From assembly GCF_024158605.1 (NCBI RefSeq), contig NZ_JAMZGM010000006.1:29721-93720 (forward strand): a DNA stretch of 64,000 nt. Direction: 5' to 3'. A program made the translations under genes and the position numbers. A model generated the notes under the pieces. That model made no database searches and was not told where the DNA came from. It worked only from the letters and a program-made list of their open reading frames with translations. Below are positions 8,582-16,154 of the stretch, one piece after another (within the stretch, counting starts at the first letter, position 1; each line of letters starts with the position of its first letter). Origin of the DNA: Sebaldella sp. S0638 (GTDB lineage: Bacteria; Fusobacteriota; Fusobacteriia; Fusobacteriales; Leptotrichiaceae).

Positions 8582-9376
8582 ATGACGAAATTAAAGAAAA
8601 TATTTTTGAAGTCGGCAGGCGATTACAGGAGAAATTGGAAAGGGCTGTTGATTATTACTTTGTATACAGTATTCTGGTTATATATATATTTATGTACAGC
8701 ACAGTATATAGGCAATGGGCTGATTAATTTATTGTTTCTTACACCTTTATATGTATTTCTTACAATAGGCGGGAATTACTATTGCCTGAAAATAGCAAGA
8801 GGTGAGAAGGCTGGGATAATAGAAGCAGTATTAAAAGGAATAACTGAAGATACCGGGAAACTACTGGTTATGAATTTTTTGATAGAGCTTTTTAAGATAC
8901 TATGGAGTTTATTACTGATAATACCCGGGATAGTAAAAGGAATTGCTTATTCACAGGCTAATTATGTCTTTCTTGAAAATCCCGGTTTATCCGGAAAAGA
9001 ATGTATAGGGAAAAGTGAGTATCTCATGGAGGGGGAAAAGGAGATGTATTTTTTCATGTATGGCTGGGTTTTTGTGTTACCTGTTTTGATAATGGTATTC
9101 TTATCTATAATTACGGCAGTGTTTATAAATTCAGATCAGGCTCTTAATTACTTGAGTAAAACAAGTTATGCGGGAATGGGGATTATGTTTTTTTATCCTT
9201 TCTATACACTGCTTTCTGCTAATTTTTATGTTAGCCTTACAGACGGGGATGTAAAATTAAATGATGAAGAAAATGGGAAAGATAAATGGTTTATATTTGG
9301 AGTATTAATAATCAGTTTGTTGATGTGTATTATAGTAAATATCATTCCAGTTGCGGAATTATTTTATCAATATTGA
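8582..9376 (+). CDS. DUF975-like integral membrane protein, paralogue 1
   Basis: A 264-residue protein with about six membrane segments. The central block LWSLLLIIPGIVKGIAYSQ, followed by FLENPGLSGKECIGKSEYLMEG, matches the DUF975 signature (proline-glycine hinge, then a DNP-like loop and an xxSxxLMxG helix). DUF975 proteins have no established function. Start ATG with AAAGGA about 13 bases upstream. The next two genes are clear paralogues with the same N-terminal motif (KK-[IV]-FLKSA-x-DYR-x-NW in copies 1 and 3), so the cluster arose by tandem duplication. Confidence 0.8.
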   Translation: MTKLKKIFLKSAGDYRRNWKGLLIITLYTVFWLYIYLCTAQYIGNGLINLLFLTPLYVFLTIGGNYYCLKIARGEKAGIIEAVLKGITEDTGKLLVMNFLIELFKILWSLLLIIPGIVKGIAYSQANYVFLENPGLSGKECIGKSEYLMEGEKEMYFFMYGWVFVLPVLIMVFLSIITAVFINSDQALNYLSKTSYAGMGIMFFYPFYTLLSANFYVSLTDGDVKLNDEENGKDKWFIFGVLIISLLMCIIVNIIPVAELFYQY

Positions 9377-9419
9377 AACAATAATATAATTTATACAAAA
9401 TTTTAAAAGGAGTGTGGAT

Positions 9420-10127
9420 ATGGAATTTGGGGAAATATGTTTGAAAACATGGAGAGATTACAGAAAAAGGTGCTTATCTTTGTTAGGAATTTCGTTTTAT
9501 AGTATGATTCTCTTTTTTATATTTTTTTACGTACTAATAATTACAAAAGAGTTAGGAAGTATAATTTCTTTTTTGCTTTCTATCTTTTATATTATTATAC
9601 AGATCGGAGTAATTTCTTCATGTTTTAAAATAGCAAAAGATGAGAAAATAAGATTTAGTGATTTATTTATAGGTTTTTCAAAGAAAATAGGGAAATTATT
9701 GTTAATTGAAATTTTGCACAGATGGATTGTATTTTTATGGGGATTGGCTCTCGTAATTCCGGGTGTTGTGAAACGGATAGCTTATTCACAGATTTTTTAT
9801 ATTTTTTTGGAAAAACCATATTTGAAAGTAAGTGAATGTCTAAAAGAAAGTGATGAACTAATGAATGGATACAAAACAAGTTACTTCAAGATAGAGTTTC
9901 TACTTGGGATTATATTTATACTGTTTATACTGCCTTTAATATCACTTACTGAGCAAATTGAGAATATTTATTTTATAGGGGATTATGCCGGAGAATTGAT
10001 TTTTTCTATAGCTGGGTTTATTTTTTTTCCGATATATAATTTATTTCGGGCAAATATATATATTGCAATTGTGAAAGACAGAGCAGAAGAGATACAGGAA
10101 GAACCAGAGTTAAAAATTGCTGGATAA
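9420..10127 (+). CDS. DUF975-like integral membrane protein, paralogue 2
   Basis: A 235-residue membrane protein related to its neighbours through the same core: LALVIPGVVKRIAYSQIFYIF, a FLEKPYLKVSECLKESDELMNG loop-helix, and the end motif IYNLFRANIYIA. The ATG at 9420 has an AAAAGGAG ideally placed at 9405-9412; an in-frame GTG at 9414 is too close to it. It lacks the C-terminal extension of copy 3 and is more diverged at the N-terminus. The gap to the upstream copy is 43 bases, consistent with one transcript. Confidence 0.78.
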   Translation: MEFGEICLKTWRDYRKRCLSLLGISFYSMILFFIFFYVLIITKELGSIISFLLSIFYIIIQIGVISSCFKIAKDEKIRFSDLFIGFSKKIGKLLLIEILHRWIVFLWGLALVIPGVVKRIAYSQIFYIFLEKPYLKVSECLKESDELMNGYKTSYFKIEFLLGIIFILFILPLISLTEQIENIYFIGDYAGELIFSIAGFIFFPIYNLFRANIYIAIVKDRAEEIQEEPELKIAG

Positions 10128-10283
10128 ACGGTAATTTTGGAATTTTAAATTGATGTTATAACTTATTTTTTTAGTATTAATATTGTTGTTAATGTGGATA
10201 CTGAACAATGATTTTTATTAATAAAATAAATTATGGCTGATTCGATTAACTTAATATTATTATACAAGGAGTCTGGAATTACT

Positions 10284-11669
10284 ATGGTGGAATTGAAGAA
10301 AGTATTTTTGAAATCAGCTTATGATTACAGAAAAAATTGGATGAGGTTATTGATTATCTCCGGCTATATATTAATCTGGACGATGTTAGAATCGTTTATT
10401 GAATTCGGGGGGATAATTCGGGGGTTAACAGTAGCACCGTTGTTAATTCTTTTTCAAGTAGGCGGTACTTACTTTTGTTTGAAAATAGCAAGAAAAGAAG
10501 AAGTGAAGGTAGCAAAAAGTTTATTTAAAGGGTTTGTTCAAAATCCAAAGAGATTGATAGCATTGGAATTTTTAGAGAATTTATATTGCTTTCTATGGAC
10601 ATTTTTATTAGTGGTACCTGGTTTTATGAAAATGATAGCATATTCACAGTCAATATTTCTTTTTTTAGAAAATCCGGAATTAACAGCTAAAGAATGCCTG
10701 AAAAAAAGTGAGACAATGATGGACGGCAATAAAAAAAAATATTTCTGGATGATATTTTTAGTATCTATCTTTCCAATACTGATAATGTTAATAGTACCTC
10801 CATTTATTATCAGGGTTAGAACTTATTATTTTCTGAGTGAAATAATGAGAAAAAATATGATTTATTTAACGATTATAACAAGTATTATATATCCGTTTTC
10901 TACATTATTAAATGCAAATTTTTACATTTTTCTTACTGATGGTGATTTAAGTATAAAGAATAGAAAAAAAGAGGTTAAGTTTTCCATATTGATGGTGTTT
11001 GTTAGTATATTACTGCCTTGTTTGTCTGCTATATTTTTAGCAAATATGGAGATTAGCAAGCCGGATGAAATATATGTGACATCAGAAGAATTTATGAGTC
11101 TTCAGTTTCCTGTTATGGACAGAGAGAAAAAAAGACGATTTAACGGAACAGTAAACTTTCAGTTGGATGAAGATACAAGAGAAATGAAAGTATATATTGA
11201 GAATGGAAATCCTGTAAAATACCAAATGTACCATCAGAATAAAAATTTAAACAGCGAGACTAATATAGGGGGAAATTGGGAAATAATAAGAATTTATAAA
11301 CTATATAATAAAAAGGGAGAACTTATTTATCAGGAAGATTTTGGAGAAAATTCAACAGGAATACATATAATTACATATGATAATGATGTAATTTCTTCTG
11401 TTTCAGAAATTGAAAATACTGTGACTAAAAATGAATGTACTTATGATATTACTGGAAAACTAACTATGTATACAAAAAATTCAGATGATGAAGAAAATGA
11501 TGAGGAATCTAAAAGTATTGTGTATACTTACGATTTAAACGGGAAACTGCTGAAAATTATGAAAACAACTGATATAGAATCTGAAGAGTTTGAGCCGGCA
11601 TCAACATTAGAAGCTGAGACTGGAAAAAAAGCATGTGATTTATTGAGAAACAGCAGATTGAAAAACTAA
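10284..11669 (+). CDS. DUF975-like membrane protein with C-terminal soluble extension, paralogue 3
   Basis: A 461-residue protein. The first 260 or so residues are the DUF975-like membrane domain (MVELKKVFLKSAYDYRKNW start; FLLVVPGFMKMIAYSQ; FLENPELTAKECLKKSETMMDG). One more membrane helix (about residues 230-250) is followed by a soluble acidic C-terminal region of about 190 residues. This region has repeated short YxxxGxL/I-type strands (YNKKGELIY, YDITGKLTMY, YDLNGKLLKI), reminiscent of MORN/YD-like repeats. The start was placed at ATG 10284 because it aligns with paralogue 1 and has AAGGAG at 10266-10271; the open frame extends 17 codons further upstream without a ribosome site. The extension is probably extracytoplasmic; its role is unknown. 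Confidence 0.75.
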   Translation: MVELKKVFLKSAYDYRKNWMRLLIISGYILIWTMLESFIEFGGIIRGLTVAPLLILFQVGGTYFCLKIARKEEVKVAKSLFKGFVQNPKRLIALEFLENLYCFLWTFLLVVPGFMKMIAYSQSIFLFLENPELTAKECLKKSETMMDGNKKKYFWMIFLVSIFPILIMLIVPPFIIRVRTYYFLSEIMRKNMIYLTIITSIIYPFSTLLNANFYIFLTDGDLSIKNRKKEVKFSILMVFVSILLPCLSAIFLANMEISKPDEIYVTSEEFMSLQFPVMDREKKRRFNGTVNFQLDEDTREMKVYIENGNPVKYQMYHQNKNLNSETNIGGNWEIIRIYKLYNKKGELIYQEDFGENSTGIHIITYDNDVISSVSEIENTVTKNECTYDITGKLTMYTKNSDDEENDEESKSIVYTYDLNGKLLKIMKTTDIESEEFEPASTLEAETGKKACDLLRNSRLKN

Positions 11670-11867
11670 CTTTATATTTAATAAAAATACAGTATTTATA
11701 ATTATTTCTGAAAAATATAAAAATCTTCATTGAAGAAATTTTTCTAAAATGATTTAAGTTTATGTATCGAAATAACAAAGTTAACTTATATAAAAAATAA
11801 AGAACATAAAAAGAAACCTCAAAGAAATTTTTAGTATAATTGTACTAATCATTTCAGGAGGTAGAAA

Positions 11868-12188
11868 ATGAAAAGAATTTTGATTATGTTTTCGCTGATG
11901 ACACTGTTAGCAGTAAATGCATTTGCGAAAACATCCATTAATAAAGCTGATAATACAAAAACTGCGGTGTCATCTTCTCAGAATTTGAATTTCAGCGAGG
12001 ATCAAAAACAGCAAATAAAACTGATTCAAGATCAATATATGGCAGAAGTTCAGAAAATAGAAAATATGAACATCTCTCAGCAGGATAAAGAAGAAGCCCA
12101 TAAACAGGCTATTTTAAAAAGCAGAGACAGACTTTCGATGATACTGACGCCGGAGCAGATGAAGGTGCTGATGAACAGTAATCTTTAG
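11868..12188 (+). CDS. Small Spy/CpxP-like periplasmic protein
   Basis: A 106-residue protein. A clear Sec signal peptide (KR start, hydrophobic core, AFA cleavage site near residue 21) is followed by a Gln/Lys-rich helical domain containing DQKQQIKLIQDQYMAEV and the LTPEQMKVL motif that resembles the LTxxQ repeats of Spy/CpxP/CnrX-type periplasmic chaperones and stress sensors. Strong AGGAGG 6 bases before the ATG and a TATAAT about 30 bases further upstream. It stands alone, so it is probably an independently regulated envelope-stress protein. The family link is by motif only. Confidence 0.72.
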   Translation: MKRILIMFSLMTLLAVNAFAKTSINKADNTKTAVSSSQNLNFSEDQKQQIKLIQDQYMAEVQKIENMNISQQDKEEAHKQAILKSRDRLSMILTPEQMKVLMNSNL

Positions 12189-12330
12189 TTGACACATATA
12201 ATATTAATCAATGAGATATAATAACTTTAAATGAAAAATTTAGAAATTAAATTTTTGCATTAGTATTCAGTGGAGTGCTTATCATAGTTAGATTATAGAA
12301 TTTTTTTGGAGAGAACAGTTCTTAAAAATA

Positions 12331-12353
12331 AAAACCGGCATTTAGCCGGTTTT
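12331..12353. terminator. Bidirectional intrinsic terminator
   Basis: Perfect GC-rich stem AAAACCGGC/GCCGGTTTT with an ATTTA loop, between the Spy-like gene (plus) and the VOC gene (minus); a T-run on either strand. Confidence 0.85.
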
Positions 12354-12371
12354 GTTATATAGATAATTTTA

Positions 12372-12797
12372 TTATTTTCCAGTATATATAAGGTGCCATA
12401 AAACACCGTATTTATCTTCTACAAATCCGTAAAGCTTACTCCAGAAAGTCTCCTGCAGGTCCATTATAACTACTCCCCTGTCTTTCAAAGCATCAAAGAG
12501 CTCTTTTATTTCTTCGGTGTTGTCTTTATTTATGACTAATGCAGTATTGTTACCGAATTTCAGCGGAATATTCGGAGGACAGTCAGAAAACATCACCGTA
12601 GTACCATTTATATTTAAAAAAGTGTGAAGCACCATATTTTTTACTTCATCGGTAACAACAAAATCAGGATCTTCAGGCATATCAGAGTAGTACATGATAT
12701 TCTGCATTTCAGTTTTGAATACTTTAGAATAAAAACTTACTGCTTCGTAGCAGTTGCCTTTAAAATTTAGATACATTTCCAAAGCCATTTTACTCAC
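12372..12797 (-). CDS. VOC-superfamily protein (PhnB-like)
   Basis: A 141-residue vicinal-oxygen-chelate fold protein of the PhnB/3-demethylubiquinone methyltransferase-like family (PF06983 type). It opens with LEMYLNFKGNCYEAVSFYSKVF, has the mid-protein TFLNINGTTVMFSDCPP stretch and ends with the family's FWSKLYGFVEDKYGVLWHL motif. These proteins are usually of unknown substrate; some bind metals. AAGGAGTGAG precedes the ATG. It appears monocistronic, ending at the terminator at 12331-12353. Confidence 0.87.
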   Translation of the reverse strand: MSKMALEMYLNFKGNCYEAVSFYSKVFKTEMQNIMYYSDMPEDPDFVVTDEVKNMVLHTFLNINGTTVMFSDCPPNIPLKFGNNTALVINKDNTEEIKELFDALKDRGVVIMDLQETFWSKLYGFVEDKYGVLWHLIYTGK

Positions 12798-12975
12798 TCC
12801 TTATATTTGAGATTTTATATTCCAATTCGGAATAAATCCATTTTATCATATTTCATATATAAATTATATGATAATTTAAAAATATATTATATAGCATGAA
12901 AATATAAACTGAAATAAAGGCTCTAATAAAAAAATATGTTAAATAACAGTATTTTTGTGAATCTCTTATGTTGTT

Positions 12976-13149
12976 TTATTCCTTTAGCTTTTTTTCATAA
13001 AATTCCAGCCCTTTTTCCAGCAAAACTCTCACGGCGCAGCTCTTATTTACCCTTTCATGCTCTACAATAGTATTGATCCTCTCTAAAAGAGTCTTACTGA
13101 TAGTCACTGACAATGGAACATCAGTTTTTTCAAATTGTTTAAAATTCAT
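12976..13149 (-). CDS. Small ribbon-helix-helix (CopG/Arc-like) protein, 57 residues
   Basis: A 57-codon gene on the minus strand: ATG at 13149, TAA at 12976-12978, with a strong AAAGGAGGG ribosome site. The product starts MNFKQFEKTDVPLSVTISK and continues with two helices (TLLERINTIVEHERVN; CAVRVLLEKGLEFYEKKLKE). The pattern of a short beta-strand with alternating residues (VPLSVTIS) followed by two amphipathic helices is typical of RHH DNA-binding proteins, often antitoxins or plasmid/phage regulators. No toxin gene lies next to it, so it may be a solitary regulator. Confidence 0.72.
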   Translation of the reverse strand: MNFKQFEKTDVPLSVTISKTLLERINTIVEHERVNKSCAVRVLLEKGLEFYEKKLKE

Positions 13150-13358
13150 TTTATTCCCTCCTTTTAACCTTTATTATAGTTAAATCAAATCATAGAGTCA
13201 AATTAAAAAAAAAAATATATTTATAATAAATAAGGAGGAATTGTGTAGTTTTTAAAGAAGATTTTTATGTGAAAAAATTTAATTTTTAAAATTAATCGTA
13301 TGGTATAATAAGGTGATTGTATGGAAAAAATATTTAAAACCGGAGGAGTTAAAAGAAG

Positions 13359-14126
13359 ATGGATAATACACGGAGAAAAGAGATATATCGGATAATAGAA
13401 AAAGATGACGGGACAAATAAAGCCAGCAGGGTATTTGATATATTTATATTTTTACTTGTAATTTTCAGTATACTTCAAATAGTTTTAGAGTCTCATAAAA
13501 ATATCTATTTGGCATACTCATATTATTTCAAAATATTTGAAGTGTTTACCGTTATTATTTTTACTGTAGAATACATATTAAGGATTTATACTGCGAAATA
13601 TAAGTATAATAAAACTGATTTTTGGTCTGTGATAAGGTTTATATTTTCATTTGAGGGAATAATAGATATTGTTTCAATATTGCCGTTTTATCTGCCGTTA
13701 GCGGTGAAGATTGACTTTAGGTTTCTGAGAATACTTAAAGTAGGGAAAGTAACAAGAATATTTAAGCTCGGAAGATACTCAAAATCTTTTAACACCATAA
13801 AAAGTGTTTTGCGAAAGGAAAAAGAGGTGTTGGTGATAACATTGGTTTTTAGTTTTATACTTATACTGATTTCTTCTATTTTGATGTACTATGTGGAAAA
13901 TCCGGTACAGCCTGAAGCTTTTCCTAATATTACTGCGGCTATGTGGTGGGGAATTGCTACACTGACAACTATAGGGTACGGTGATATATATCCTGTTACT
14001 GTTTTGGGGAAAATACTTGCTTCTTTTGTGGCAATTATCGGAATTGGAATAATTGCTATTCCTACAGGTATTATAAGTGCCGGATTTGTGAGTGAGATTA
14101 AAAATGAAGATGATAAAATTAAATAA
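13359..14126 (+). CDS. Voltage-gated potassium channel (Kv-like ion transporter)
   Basis: A 255-residue six-transmembrane channel. S1-S3 span about residues 22-105. The S4 voltage sensor FRFLRILKVGKVTRIFKLGR (about 122-141) has regularly spaced Arg/Lys. S5 lies about 155-177, the pore helix reads AAMWWGIATL, and the selectivity filter is TTIGYGD; S6 follows at about 215-240. No cytoplasmic RCK domain is present. It should conduct K+ across the inner membrane. GGAGG lies 12 bases before the ATG. The gene is followed by a strong hairpin (14141-14163) and the unusual repeat locus. No operon partner is evident. Confidence 0.93.
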   Translation: MDNTRRKEIYRIIEKDDGTNKASRVFDIFIFLLVIFSILQIVLESHKNIYLAYSYYFKIFEVFTVIIFTVEYILRIYTAKYKYNKTDFWSVIRFIFSFEGIIDIVSILPFYLPLAVKIDFRFLRILKVGKVTRIFKLGRYSKSFNTIKSVLRKEKEVLVITLVFSFILILISSILMYYVENPVQPEAFPNITAAMWWGIATLTTIGYGDIYPVTVLGKILASFVAIIGIGIIAIPTGIISAGFVSEIKNEDDKIK

Positions 14127-14140
14127 TGAATTTTTAATGA

Positions 14141-14170
14141 ATTCCCCAAACGGGGTGGGGAATACTTTTA
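14141..14170. terminator. Hairpin terminator shared by K+ channel gene and small peptide gene
   Basis: Perfect 8-bp stem ATTCCCCA/TGGGGAAT with a 7-base loop. On the plus strand it is followed by ACTTTTAATAAAG, a weak T-run. It ends the channel gene transcript and also lies just after the minus-strand 18-codon peptide gene. Confidence 0.65.
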
Positions 14171-14224
14171 ATAAAGTATTCTTGTGATAATCAAAAAAAG
14201 AATTATCAAAATCACTTTAAGCAT
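14168..14224 (-). CDS. 18-residue hydrophobic peptide, candidate type I toxin (Ibs-like)
   Basis: A minus-strand mini-gene: ATG at 14224, TAA at 14168-14170, product MLKVILIILFLIITRILY. Five to six bases upstream of the ATG lies a GGGGG ribosome-binding-like run. The peptide is nearly all aliphatic, with a basic residue at position 3, an Arg near the C-terminus and a terminal Tyr. Size and composition closely resemble the 18-19-residue Ibs membrane toxins of enterobacteria, which are held silent by antisense Sib RNAs. On the opposite strand inside the gene there is an extended -10 (TGTGATAAT, 14183-14191) that would start an RNA antisense to the ribosome site. An 8-bp hairpin lies after the stop. 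The similarity is by eye; toxin function is inference. Confidence 0.5.
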   Translation of the reverse strand: MLKVILIILFLIITRILY

Positions 14225-14312
14225 TGTAATCCCCCAGCTATTTATATTTTGACTTTGGTGAAGTCATTAAATTATTATATAAAAAAAACTGAACCGTAGT
14301 CCAGAGTTTTTT
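14183..14312 (+). ncRNA. Candidate antisense RNA opposite the 18-residue peptide gene
   Basis: An extended -10 promoter element TGTGATAAT at 14183-14191 would start a plus-strand RNA near 14197. This would cross the start codon and ribosome site of the minus-strand peptide gene and end at the hairpin CTGAAC-CGTA-GTCCAG (14289-14304) followed by AGTTTTTT, giving about 115 nt. A second plus promoter, TTGACT (14249-14254) N18 TATTAT (14273-14278), could start a shorter RNA. Both are predicted from sequence alone. Confidence 0.35.
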
Positions 14313-14376
14313 CACCAGATTTAAATATACAAAATTATTCTTAATGAAATTATATCATAAAACTTAAATATGTCAA
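14281..14376 (-). ncRNA. Predicted small RNA, repeat unit 1 (promoter to terminator)
   Basis: On the minus strand a consensus promoter, TTGACA (14371-14376), 16 bases, TATAAT (14349-14354), predicts a start near 14342. The transcript ends 60 bases later at the hairpin CTGGAC-TACG-GTTCAG (14289-14304) followed by eight T's. Readthrough of this terminator would reach the 18-residue peptide gene at 14224, so the RNA could also be an attenuated leader of that mRNA. Confidence 0.55.
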
Positions 14377-14460
14377 GGGCTAGAGGTGTTTCTTTTAGGG
14401 TACGTTTTTTTTATCATTTGATAGGAAAGGAGGAACAATTTAAAGAAATACTCATATAAT

Positions 14461-14556
14461 AAAAAAAACTGAACCATAGTCCAGAGTTTTTTCACCAAAT
14501 TTAAATATAAATAACCGTTTCCATTATAATTATATCATAAAACTTAAATATGTCAA
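14461..14556 (-). ncRNA. Predicted small RNA, repeat unit 2 (promoter to terminator)
   Basis: This is the same arrangement 180 bases further on: TTGACA (14551-14556), a 16-base spacer and TATAAT (14529-14534), then the hairpin CTGGAC-TATG-GTTCAG at 14469-14484 followed by a T-run. The promoter and terminator are conserved, while the 5' part of the RNA differs from unit 1. This pattern fits sister small RNAs with different 5' regions. Confidence 0.55.
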
Positions 14557-14805
14557 GGTGTAGAGGTGTTTCTTTTAGGGTACGTTTTTTTATCATTTGG
14601 CAGGAAAGGAAGAACAATTTAGAGAAATACTCATATAATAAAAAAACTGAATCGAAATCTAGAATTTTCAAGCTAAATATAAATAACTGTTTTCAGTAAA
14701 TTATATCAGAAAAATGAAGCATATCGGTATATAGAGGTATTTCTTCAGCGAAACAGAAAAAAAGTATCAGAGATATATAATTGTAAAACGCAATAACCCA
14801 AAATA

Positions 14806-14835
14806 ATATCAGTGAAAATTCTGATATATTTTTTT
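14806..14835 (+). terminator. Intrinsic terminator before pheA
   Basis: ATATCAG/CTGATAT stem with a TGAAAATT loop followed by a run of T's. It would stop any plus-strand transcript leaving the repeat array before the pheA promoter. Confidence 0.6.
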
Positions 14836-14934
14836 ATTGTGATACAGAAGTTTAATATTTGAAAAAAAGGGCTTAAAAGGCAAAATTATATATTCCGACC
14901 ATATAAAAATTATATAATTAATTTCACAAAACAT

Positions 14935-14963
14935 TTGTTAAAAATATCATATTGTTATATAAT
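14935..14963 (+). promoter_or_regulatory. Promoter of the pheA-aro operon
   Basis: TTGTTA (14935-14940), a 17-base spacer and a perfect TATAAT (14958-14963), 34 bases before the pheA start. No T-box or leader-peptide attenuator is visible in the short leader. Confidence 0.75.
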
Positions 14964-14996
14964 TAAGAGATAAATACAGAAAAGGGAGTTAGGAAA

Positions 14997-16133
14997 ATGC
15001 CGGAATTAGATTTAGGAGAGATCAGAACCAGAATAGACAATATAGATAAAGAACTGGTAAGGCTTCTTGAAGAGAGAATGGTTATAGTAGAAGATGTAAT
15101 CAGCTATAAAATGGCTAATAATATGAAAATATTTGATGCCAAAAGAGAAGAAGAAGTAATAAAAAAGAATACTGACAGAGTAAAAAACGAGAAATTGAAA
15201 AAATATATAGAAAAAATGTTTAATGACATAATGAGTGTAAGTAAGGAATATCAGGAATCTAAGATATTTGAAATAAAAGACAATGATTTTAATGCAGATT
15301 TTACAGGGAAAATAATGGGATATACAGGTGTTCCCGGATCATTTGGACATGAGGTACTCCTGAATCTCGTAGGTGAGAAGCATCCCGAAATAAAAAAATA
15401 CAATACTCATGAAGAAGTAGCAGAAGCTGTAGCAAACGGCGATATAGATTACGGAGTGATCCCTATCGAAAATTCTTCCACAGGTGAGGTAAGGGACAGC
15501 ATAGATCTGATAAAAGAAAAAGACATTTATATAGTAGGAGAAATATCACATAAAATAAAGCAGAATTTGTTGGGAATAAAGGGAAGCACACTGGAAGACA
15601 TAAAAAATGTTTATTCTCATGAACAGGCTCTAATGCAGTGTTCAAAGTTTCTTAAAGAACACTCGGGCTGGAATGCTCTGGCATGCAGCAATACTGCCAT
15701 AGCAGCAGAATTTATAAAAAAGGAAAATAATAACGAAAATGCCTGTATTGCTAATATCAAAACACAGAATATATATGGTCTTGAATTATTAGCAGAAGGG
15801 ATTAACAATAATCAGGAAAATTATACAAGATTTGTAATAATAAGCAAAACACTGAAAATTTCTGAAAAGAGTAATAAAATAAGTATAGTTGCAGTAACAG
15901 AACATAAAGCCGGGTCATTATTTAAACTGATTGAGATTTTTTCAAAAGAAAATCTGAATATGGTAAGTATAAAATCAAGACCTATTCCTTATAAAACATG
16001 GGAATACTATTTTTATATAGACTTTGAGGGTAATCTGAATGATGAGAATGTAATAAGAGCTTTTGAAAATATAAAAGCCCAGATGAGTTATATGAAAATA
16101 CTGGGGAATTACAGATCAGACATAAAAATATAA
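14997..16133 (+). CDS. pheA: Bifunctional chorismate mutase/prephenate dehydratase (P-protein)
   Basis: A 378-residue enzyme of phenylalanine synthesis, converting chorismate to prephenate and then to phenylpyruvate. Residues 1-90 are an AroQ-type chorismate mutase (EIRTRIDNIDKELVRLLEERM, with the helix-1 Arg and the RMVIVEDVISYK region). Residues about 103-285 form the prephenate dehydratase domain: GYTGVPGSFGHEV, VIPIENSSTGEVRDSIDL and the NYTRFVIIS signature. A C-terminal ACT domain (about 297-378, EHKAGSLFKLIEIFSKENLNM...SRP) should give feedback inhibition by phenylalanine. Length is typical of E. coli-like PheA. It leads an operon with rsuA and shikimate-pathway genes. GGGAG lies 9 bases before the ATG. 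Confidence 0.95.
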   Translation: MPELDLGEIRTRIDNIDKELVRLLEERMVIVEDVISYKMANNMKIFDAKREEEVIKKNTDRVKNEKLKKYIEKMFNDIMSVSKEYQESKIFEIKDNDFNADFTGKIMGYTGVPGSFGHEVLLNLVGEKHPEIKKYNTHEEVAEAVANGDIDYGVIPIENSSTGEVRDSIDLIKEKDIYIVGEISHKIKQNLLGIKGSTLEDIKNVYSHEQALMQCSKFLKEHSGWNALACSNTAIAAEFIKKENNNENACIANIKTQNIYGLELLAEGINNNQENYTRFVIISKTLKISEKSNKISIVAVTEHKAGSLFKLIEIFSKENLNMVSIKSRPIPYKTWEYYFYIDFEGNLNDENVIRAFENIKAQMSYMKILGNYRSDIKI

Positions 16134-16154
16134 ATTACGGAGAACGGTGAAATA

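Larger units (their letters stand above)
14281..14760. repeat. Tandem 180-bp repeats (two near-identical units and one decayed)
   Basis: Unit 1 is 14281-14460, unit 2 is 14461-14639, and a degenerate unit 3 runs from about 14640 to 14760. Each begins with an A-run, then ACTGAACC-[GA]-TAGTCCAGAG, and ends with ACTCATATAAT. Units 1 and 2 are nearly identical except for a variable stretch at about 14328-14348 / 14508-14528 and a few single-base changes. Each intact unit carries a minus-strand promoter and a terminator hairpin. Unit 3 keeps the -10 box but has lost the -35 and the terminator pairing. Confidence 0.85.

Noticed and set aside
8509-8727. 72-codon plus-strand frame before the first DUF975 gene
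   Set aside because: It covers the promoter of that gene, overlaps its first 146 bases in another register and has no ribosome site.
14281-14760. CRISPR array
   Set aside because: The repeat unit is 180 bases with near-identical content throughout; there are no short repeats with unique spacers and no cas genes.
14760-14996. T-box or amino-acid attenuator before pheA
   Set aside because: Only a simple terminator and a promoter are visible; the leader after the promoter is about 30 bases, too short for a T-box.
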